Below, one piece after another: positions 58,625-64,000 of a DNA stretch of 64,000 bases. The translations under genes were made by a program, and so were the position numbers. Source of the stretch: Chitinophaga filiformis. Its GTDB lineage: Bacteria > Bacteroidota > Bacteroidia > Chitinophagales > Chitinophagaceae. Location: positions 62,001 through 126,000 of the forward strand of contig NZ_JAKIRP010000017.1 in NCBI RefSeq assembly GCF_021646545.1. The letters are read 5' to 3'. Every line of letters starts with the position of its first letter. The first letter of the stretch is position 1. The notes under the pieces are model-generated. The model had not been told where the DNA came from, made no database searches, and saw only the letters and a list, made by a program, of their open reading frames with translations.

Positions 58625-58860
58625 TCGAGCTTAATATATTCGCTAATATACACAGCATAACTAAACTAAAACAGATCTTTTTGCATCGCAGGAATGGCAT
58701 GGCCCTGGAAGCCATTGCCCGCATAATGAACATCTCTCGAAACACTGTCAAAAAGTCTATTCGCTTAGCAGAGCAGAAGGGCTTGGAATTGGAACAGCTG
58801 GCAGCAATGGAGGAACATGATCTGGAAAAGATATTTGAGCGTCCCTTATTCAATCTTTAA
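58609..58860 (+). pseudogene. IS21-family transposase (IstA) N-terminal remnant
   Basis: 83 codons from 58609 encode ITKLKQIFLHRRNGMALEAIARIMNISRNTVKKSIRLAEQKGLELEQLAAMEEHDLEKIFERP, the HTH and following helices typical of the IstA N-terminus. The frame ends at 58860 without the DDE catalytic core. No terminal inverted repeats and no IstB are seen. It overlaps the 3' end of the S9 peptidase gene by 15 bases. Confidence 0.6.
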
Positions 58861-61584
58861 CCCGGCTGGAAGAGACTCACTAGTACTATCATATTCAAAT
58901 CCCGCATGAATTCCTCGCTCATCTGCCGAAATGCCTTTCGTCATCCACTTTGGAGCAGGACCAGCTTTCAGATAATAATCGAAAAATTGGGTCATTCTGA
59001 CATACAGGTCCCTTTGATCATCCAGGTTATGTATCCCATGATCTATTGTAGCATTTTGATATCTTAACATCCAGCAGGTTTTACCTTCTCTTCGCAACGA
59101 TGTAAACCACTCATAACTCTGTTGAACATTAACATTGTAATCTTCTGTATTAGTTACTATTAACACAGGAGTAGTAACATCTTTCGCAAAAGCAACAGGT
59201 GAGTTTTTCAGATATTTGACAGGATCAGATGAAAGGCTTACTCCCATTCTTCCATGTCTGAGTTCAAACAATTCATCTCTAAGACCAGGGTAATTACCAT
59301 AAGCGCTAATAAAATCTGAAATGCCCGAAATAGTGACCAGTGCTTTAAATTTATGGCTGAAGGCTGCTAAACAATTAATCCCGTACCCACCGAAACTTCC
59401 CCCGGCAGCACCATATCGTGAACTATCCACGTAAGAGAATTGTGCAAGGTGATCTGCTGCTCCTTCAAGCGCATCGACTATGCAATGTGCTGCTTCGCCA
59501 ATTTTGAAATAAATATCCGGTACGCAAATTATGTATCCTTTGCTTAACATCATTGGATAGTTGAAATAATAGTTATCAGTATACGCTGGAAATTTATATG
59601 CGTTTAACAGATGCGTCTCCTTTTCATAGAAGCTAAATAGTACAGGGTATTTCTCTGCGGAATCAAAATTCTCCGGTTTATATAATATGGCTTGCGTTTT
59701 GACACCATCTTTAGTCGTAAAATTTATCAGTTCTGTTGTGTACCAGTAATATTTTTTTTCAGGGTATACATCACTGATTGGAGAAAACTTTTTGAAATCA
59801 CTTGTCAAAAAATAGTTAGGAGATGCTGCAGCGGATGCTCTTTTTAAAAGCCAGCTTTTACCATCTTTTGATTTTATGAACGACCCCAATCCCATTGCCC
59901 CACTGTACAGGTAATTCCCCATTGATAAATATGTAAGGTTGTTGTCTCTCCTGGACATATCTAACTCATAAAAGCCACTTTCCTTTGTAAGTTCATTAAA
60001 AGCAGTTAAAATTCTCTTTCTGCCTTGATCACTCCAATCCCTTTCTGCAAATCTAAAAACAATTCTATTGTTTCTTCCTACGCCGTTAGTTAGATTGTAA
60101 GGTTTATATTCGCCTTTTACATCAATCAACCAGATATCATATCTGTCCCATGTAACGATAAATTTTTCTTCGTCAATCCATTGATAATCGAAAAGATGTC
60201 TACTCCTGGAAAGGATTGGCAATTGCTCGTCATCATCATGTAGTGGAATTGGTAGCTCAATTGTTAAATTCCTGACGCCTCCGGAACCTAAATCATATAG
60301 ATATAAGTCACCTCCATAATTATTTTGACCGACTACATATTTACCGGAGGGAGACATTGTTCCACCAAGAATATTTTCAATGTTAAATCTGGTACCTTCT
60401 CTCCATGACAAAACATAATCATGATGGCGGCTTTTTTTATTCCAATAAAATTCTTCTCTACTACCCTGAATGTGATTGATATAGATTTTCCTTTCGTCAA
60501 GTGAGATGCCTCCATATTTTTCGAACTCGTTCTCAATGCGCGTTAATTTATTATTCTTTATATCAAATATCCCTAAGTAAGACGGCTCTTCTCGTTTTAC
60601 ACTTAAATTGAATTCACCGTCGGCATAACTGTAAAGCAGTACTGGTTTAACATGTGCTTCCTGTTTGTGAAGAACAGAAGATTTGATTGAGATGAAAAGG
60701 AGATTACCACTTCCACTAAAAAAACGCGGTACGTCTAAAATAAGGTTCCTGAACGCTGACCAGTTGCCGGGCTTAATTTCGGTGGCCCTGGTCTGCCATG
60801 GTTCATTCCTGAAAAACAGTATTGATGAATCTACTTTGAAGGCTAATTGACGTCCCTTTTTATACGTAACTAAATTCGACGGAACCGAACTCCCCGACCA
60901 GATTTCCCTTTCTGAACCAGATGAAAGATCAATTCTTTTAATCTGATAATTGCCGGCATCTTTGAAGACAATAAATAGAATATCACCACCCTCTGGTAAA
61001 TGGTAATCCTTTACTTTATCATACTGCAAGATTGGTTTTGTGTTCAGACTGGTTACTAAAAGCGCGTCAGGTTTGCTCTTTTTGTTTAACAATAAGTATT
61101 GCTCATTCTTTTTGCTATTAACAATCAAACTATAATTACTAACGTCTGGTATGAACATGGTCTTTTCTGTTCCCAGACGAATTAGATATAATGTATCAGA
61201 CTTTTTGTAGATGCCAAATTGACTATTTGCAGTGAATGATGGATTTCCTTCTGTATTATCAATTTTGAATTCCCAATTCTTGTTGACAGATTTAAAGATC
61301 GTTCTATTTGGTATGAAAAATGGAATGTTCGACTTTGCCGTAGCATAAGCAACAAAAAGTCCATTATCTGTGATGATACCATTGTCTTCTATTATGTTTT
61401 CCCATGAATGCACGCTAGATGTATCTAATACTTGTTTAAATAGTACGTCATCTTTGTATGTAGAAGCGATGGTTTGCTGCGCGTAAGCCCTGCCAGATAA
61501 AAATATCTGTAATAGCGTAGCGAGAACTAATCTGTTTTTTTTGATGGATAGCCAGTTTTCATAATTATGAATACAGTACTTCAT
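58846..61584 (-). CDS. S9-family prolyl-oligopeptidase-like exported peptidase
   Basis: 912 residues from ATG 61584 with a signal peptide ending AYAQQ. A long N-terminal beta-propeller part (to about 630) is followed by an alpha/beta catalytic domain with Ser about 730 in AAGGSFGGYGIN (GxSxGG), Asp about 813 in TNTEDYNV and His about 849 in DHGIHNLDDQ. It cleaves short peptides in the periplasm. The last residues extend past the usual family end (PAPKWMTKGISADERG...) and overlap the IS21 remnant, so that tail may derive from insertion. Confidence 0.88.
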   Translation of the reverse strand: MKYCIHNYENWLSIKKNRLVLATLLQIFLSGRAYAQQTIASTYKDDVLFKQVLDTSSVHSWENIIEDNGIITDNGLFVAYATAKSNIPFFIPNRTIFKSVNKNWEFKIDNTEGNPSFTANSQFGIYKKSDTLYLIRLGTEKTMFIPDVSNYSLIVNSKKNEQYLLLNKKSKPDALLVTSLNTKPILQYDKVKDYHLPEGGDILFIVFKDAGNYQIKRIDLSSGSEREIWSGSSVPSNLVTYKKGRQLAFKVDSSILFFRNEPWQTRATEIKPGNWSAFRNLILDVPRFFSGSGNLLFISIKSSVLHKQEAHVKPVLLYSYADGEFNLSVKREEPSYLGIFDIKNNKLTRIENEFEKYGGISLDERKIYINHIQGSREEFYWNKKSRHHDYVLSWREGTRFNIENILGGTMSPSGKYVVGQNNYGGDLYLYDLGSGGVRNLTIELPIPLHDDDEQLPILSRSRHLFDYQWIDEEKFIVTWDRYDIWLIDVKGEYKPYNLTNGVGRNNRIVFRFAERDWSDQGRKRILTAFNELTKESGFYELDMSRRDNNLTYLSMGNYLYSGAMGLGSFIKSKDGKSWLLKRASAAASPNYFLTSDFKKFSPISDVYPEKKYYWYTTELINFTTKDGVKTQAILYKPENFDSAEKYPVLFSFYEKETHLLNAYKFPAYTDNYYFNYPMMLSKGYIICVPDIYFKIGEAAHCIVDALEGAADHLAQFSYVDSSRYGAAGGSFGGYGINCLAAFSHKFKALVTISGISDFISAYGNYPGLRDELFELRHGRMGVSLSSDPVKYLKNSPVAFAKDVTTPVLIVTNTEDYNVNVQQSYEWFTSLRREGKTCWMLRYQNATIDHGIHNLDDQRDLYVRMTQFFDYYLKAGPAPKWMTKGISADERGIHAGFEYDSTSESLPAGLKIE

Positions 61585-61913
61585 GAGATAAGTTATTTAT
61601 AAAGGGTTAGGATGTCAATTGCAATATTCTGCTCAACTTCCATAGCATTGCATTTAATAGTCGGGGTTGCAGGTATCACGATGGTAGTCCAGGCTACTTT
61701 GGACAAGTAGATTTTTTCTGATATAATAACTCTAAGCTAACAATTATTTACCTGATCTACTAAGTACTATTTGGGGTGATGTTGCGATATTTGTTAGACA
61801 AAAAGCTAGCATTAACTTGCCCTCATGCCGGTGTATTAATATGCGGCAGTCCTGACGATCTGATGAATGAATGTGATTTCTATCCCTGAAGTTATACCGC
61901 TTTAAATTCATTT
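61585..61913. other. intergenic stretch between the S9 peptidase and DUF2306 genes
   Basis: I see no gene. It should hold two divergent promoters; GATATTTG near 61788 differs from TAnnTTTG in one base but has no good -33, and none is convincing on the minus strand. Confidence 0.4.
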
Positions 61914-62594
61914 ATGAAAACTTCACTTACAGATGTAGTGGTTTCGTTGCTCTACGTGCTATTGGCAATAGTCGTTACATTATTTGTAATCGAATTTGTT
62001 TTGCCATATCTGTCATTCAAATCGGATACCGGTTTTCTGCAATTGAAACAACAATATTACCCAAACCTTATTTGGCGCGTCTGTTTTTATATACATGTTT
62101 TCTCGGCCTTTTTATTACTTGCGGCAGGGTTGACGCAATTCTCAAGTAATTTTTTAAATACTTATAGAAAATTGCATCGCATAATAGGGCGATTTTACGC
62201 GTGGGAGTTATTCTTAATCAATTTTCCAACTGGTATGGTGTTGTCTGTCACAGCAATCGGTCCCTGGATAGCTAAGCTGGGATTCGTCGTATTGGATTGC
62301 CTGTGGTTTTGGTATACCTACAAAGCTGTAGTGGCAATAAAGCAAAATAATGTACTTCTTCACAAGCACTTTATGATGCGCAGCTATGGGTTAACTCTTT
62401 CTGCAATAACGCTGAGAGTCATCAACGTGATTACAATGAATTACCTGCACTACGATCCAATTGTAGTATATACAATAGTAGCATGGATGGGATGGTTACC
62501 CAATTTGCTATTTGTTGAACTACTTATCAGGAGGCAAGTCAAAAAAGCCCTCACAGTAGTTGAACGTGACAAAATTGTTACGTCATACAACTAA
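61914..62594 (+). CDS. DUF2306 integral membrane protein
   Basis: 226 residues with about seven hydrophobic helices (VVSLLYVLLAIVVTLFVIEFVLPYL, VFSAFLLLAAGLTQFS, LHRIIGRFYAWELFLI). HRIIGRFY and HKHFMMRSYGLTLSAITLRV are the conserved DUF2306 motifs with two His that may bind haem or metal. The function is unknown. A hairpin terminator follows at 62636. Confidence 0.85.
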   Translation: MKTSLTDVVVSLLYVLLAIVVTLFVIEFVLPYLSFKSDTGFLQLKQQYYPNLIWRVCFYIHVFSAFLLLAAGLTQFSSNFLNTYRKLHRIIGRFYAWELFLINFPTGMVLSVTAIGPWIAKLGFVVLDCLWFWYTYKAVVAIKQNNVLLHKHFMMRSYGLTLSAITLRVINVITMNYLHYDPIVVYTIVAWMGWLPNLLFVELLIRRQVKKALTVVERDKIVTSYN

Positions 62595-62635
62595 GAAGAG
62601 TTCCGTCGATTGATAAAGACGTGACTTTAAAGAAG

Positions 62636-62668
62636 CATAGAATAAAAACTGCCGTTCTATGTCTTTTC
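62636..62668 (+). terminator. terminator of the DUF2306 gene
   Basis: CATAGAA and TTCTATG pair around TAAAAACTGCCG, then TCTTTTCATTT. Confidence 0.5.
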
Positions 62669-62729
62669 ATTTATTGGGCAGAAATATTCACCGGTTAAGT
62701 TATCTCTTAACTAAAAAAGCTAAAAAATT

Positions 62730-62972
62730 ATGAACAAAGCAAAAGTATTGTTGTCTGCAATCGGACTTTTAGCAGTGGTCGGTGGTACGGTTGCATTTAA
62801 AGCAAAAAAAGGATTCAATGGAAACCTACTTTGCACTTATGAAAGAGGATCTGTTGTTACCTCAATTACACGATGGAGCACTACCATGACACCTTTTGGA
62901 GTTGCCAGATATTGCACAACTATTGCAGGGGTGGCAGCAACTTCAAGTTATAGAGTAACTATAAATCCGTAG
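62730..62972 (+). CDS. small exported peptide with AFKA-type processing site
   Basis: 80 residues: MNKAKVLLSAIGLLAVVGGTVAFKAKKG is a signal-like N-terminus with a double Gly (VVGG) before AFKA. The mature part is Thr/Ser-rich with two Cys (LLCTYERGSVV, YCTTIAG). Similar short exported peptides are frequent in Chitinophaga. The function is unknown. The gene has its own terminator at 63113. Confidence 0.6.
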   Translation: MNKAKVLLSAIGLLAVVGGTVAFKAKKGFNGNLLCTYERGSVVTSITRWSTTMTPFGVARYCTTIAGVAATSSYRVTINP

Positions 62973-63112
62973 TAAGTGAAACGCTGATTTTCCAGTTAGA
63001 TGCTGCTAATACCGCTAATTAATAATACTGGAAGGTGGCAGAAATCAGATGGTTTAATGTATTTAGACCTGTTCAGTGGACTTACACCTGCATTCAAGAT
63101 GAAGAAAATACG

Positions 63113-63142
63113 AGGTCGGAGAAAAATGCTCCGACCTTTTTT
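63113..63142 (+). terminator. terminator after the small exported peptide
   Basis: AGGTCGGAG and CTCCGACCT pair perfectly around AAAAATG, followed by TTTTTTACGG. It lies between convergent genes. Confidence 0.75.
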
Positions 63143-63162
63143 ACGGTGTACTTCCACCTTGT

Positions 63163-63855
63163 CTATGGGTGCCTATATTTATCTTCCAGTCTATATAAAA
63201 TATCCACCAGTTTATCCGGGCATTCTTTCATGGCATTATGGCCGCAATGTATTGTTTCGATATTCCAATCTTCCGAATTTTTGAGATGTTCATATTGTTT
63301 AACAAAAGGGCTTTGTTCCCATCCGCTGAGATAAATAAACGTACGATTAAGAATTCGTTCGTGATTTCCATTCAAATGTAAACTTTGCATGAATGTTGCC
63401 AGAGGATGTGGCCTTCTTCGATCATCCGACCCTGGTGGAACAGCAACAGTAAAGCCATCATTCCCTGCACCAGCTACAAATCGTTGTCGATATACTTCAC
63501 TCGTAAGGCTCCAGCAGGAATCTCCATCTTTAGGAATATAAGCATCAATGTACACAAGTGCATATATCCTTTCCGGAATTTTATCCGCGACACCTGTAAT
63601 AACTAATCCGGCATAACTATGTCCACATAAGATTACATCGGTGATATTTTCTTTTACGATAATGTCTGTTACGAACTGGATATGAGTATCCAAATTTATT
63701 ATCCCATTCTGTATCTCTGGTTCCACTTCAAGACCTGGTAAGGTTAATGAGATACATTTTTTTCCTAGCTTCGCCAGTTTGTTAGTTATTGGATCGTAAG
63801 CCCAACCACCATGCCATCCTCCGGGAATGAAAACATATGTTGTTTCGCTTTTCAT
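63163..63855 (-). CDS. alpha/beta-fold hydrolase (esterase type)
   Basis: 230 residues without signal peptide. Oxyanion region FIPGGWHGGWAYDPI (about 10-24), nucleophile Ser80 in ILCGHSYAGLVI, and a C-terminal His in IHCGHNAMKE. The pattern GHSYAG is that of small esterases related to plant methylesterases (SABP2/MES-like). The substrate is unknown. Single gene near the window end; 63856-64000 shows no gene. Confidence 0.82.
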   Translation of the reverse strand: MKSETTYVFIPGGWHGGWAYDPITNKLAKLGKKCISLTLPGLEVEPEIQNGIINLDTHIQFVTDIIVKENITDVILCGHSYAGLVITGVADKIPERIYALVYIDAYIPKDGDSCWSLTSEVYRQRFVAGAGNDGFTVAVPPGSDDRRRPHPLATFMQSLHLNGNHERILNRTFIYLSGWEQSPFVKQYEHLKNSEDWNIETIHCGHNAMKECPDKLVDILYRLEDKYRHP

Positions 63856-64000
63856 AATTTACAAAATAGAAAAAATAAAGTGGCTTTTGGCAATGACTTG
63901 TCAAACAATGATGACTCAGATTTACAAGGCAAGTTCAAATACCAAAGGAGGCTATTACAGCCCCCTTCAATATAATCTAAGTAAAAAAACAGCTACTTAA

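Overview
The window looks like chromosome from a Bacteroidota bacterium of the family Chitinophagaceae, most likely Chitinophaga or a close relative. The grounds are a type IX secretion (T9SS) C-terminal domain followed by a PorP/SprF protein, TonB receptors with carboxypeptidase-like N-termini, DUF4249, DUF5777, DUF3347 and DUF2147 proteins, and FecR and ECF sigma factors. Several promoters also fit the Bacteroidota pattern TTG-N19/20-TAnnTTTG. The genus is inferred from family content, not from a marker gene.

Layout. 1-8.5 kb: a peptide-type transport locus. A C39-peptidase ABC exporter is read leftward, and two ABC-2 permeases, a siderophore-type TonB receptor, an ABC ATPase and a small exported protein are read rightward from back-to-back promoters. 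8.5-12.8 kb: small exported proteins, then a copper-type cassette (His-rich protein, DUF3347 protein, and a multicopper oxidase with a C-terminal CopB-like barrel). 13-16 kb: a beta-barrel protein, an AraC regulator and a divergent AraC/methyltransferase repair protein. 16.2-16.4 kb: two long hairpins. 16.5-21.6 kb: a DUF4249/TonB-receptor pair divergent from a LytS/LytTR two-component system. 21.6-25 kb: an H1-like basic protein, LigD and an SDR. 25.1-31.2 kb: a sigma-FecR fusion, a GC-rich repeat block, and a six-gene ECF-sigma operon (sigma, TM-plus-barrel protein, OB-fold, cytochrome c, YceI, DUF5777). 32-37.6 kb: a very large T9SS adhesin with PorP/SprF. 37.6-39.35 kb: a thioredoxin-reductase-like flavoprotein and a MarR regulator, with repeated operators and a twin structured-RNA region. 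39.35-42.9 kb: phosphoketolase and acetate kinase. 43-54.8 kb: mostly stand-alone metabolic and regulatory genes, including an AraC/SDR pair, an AraC-sensor/Atu4866 chimera, and a TetR/hydrolase pair sharing a perfect 16-bp operator. A minisatellite lies at 48.0-48.26 kb.

54.9-58.9 kb is the most accessory-looking stretch. tRNA-Gly and tRNA-Leu are followed by a Fic-protein islet of about 1.2 kb, bounded by a 20-bp duplication of the tRNA-Leu 3' end. Beyond it are remnants of an AbiEii-type gene and an IS21 transposase. 58.8-64 kb: an S9 peptidase, DUF2306, a small exported peptide and an alpha/beta hydrolase.

Candidates for something new: the integrase-less Fic islet; the twin RNA/terminator elements with a shared promoter architecture; the sigma-FecR fusion; the AraC-sensor/Atu4866 chimera; and the sigma-controlled cytochrome/YceI/DUF5777 operon. 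All functions are inferred by reading the sequence; no database search was run.
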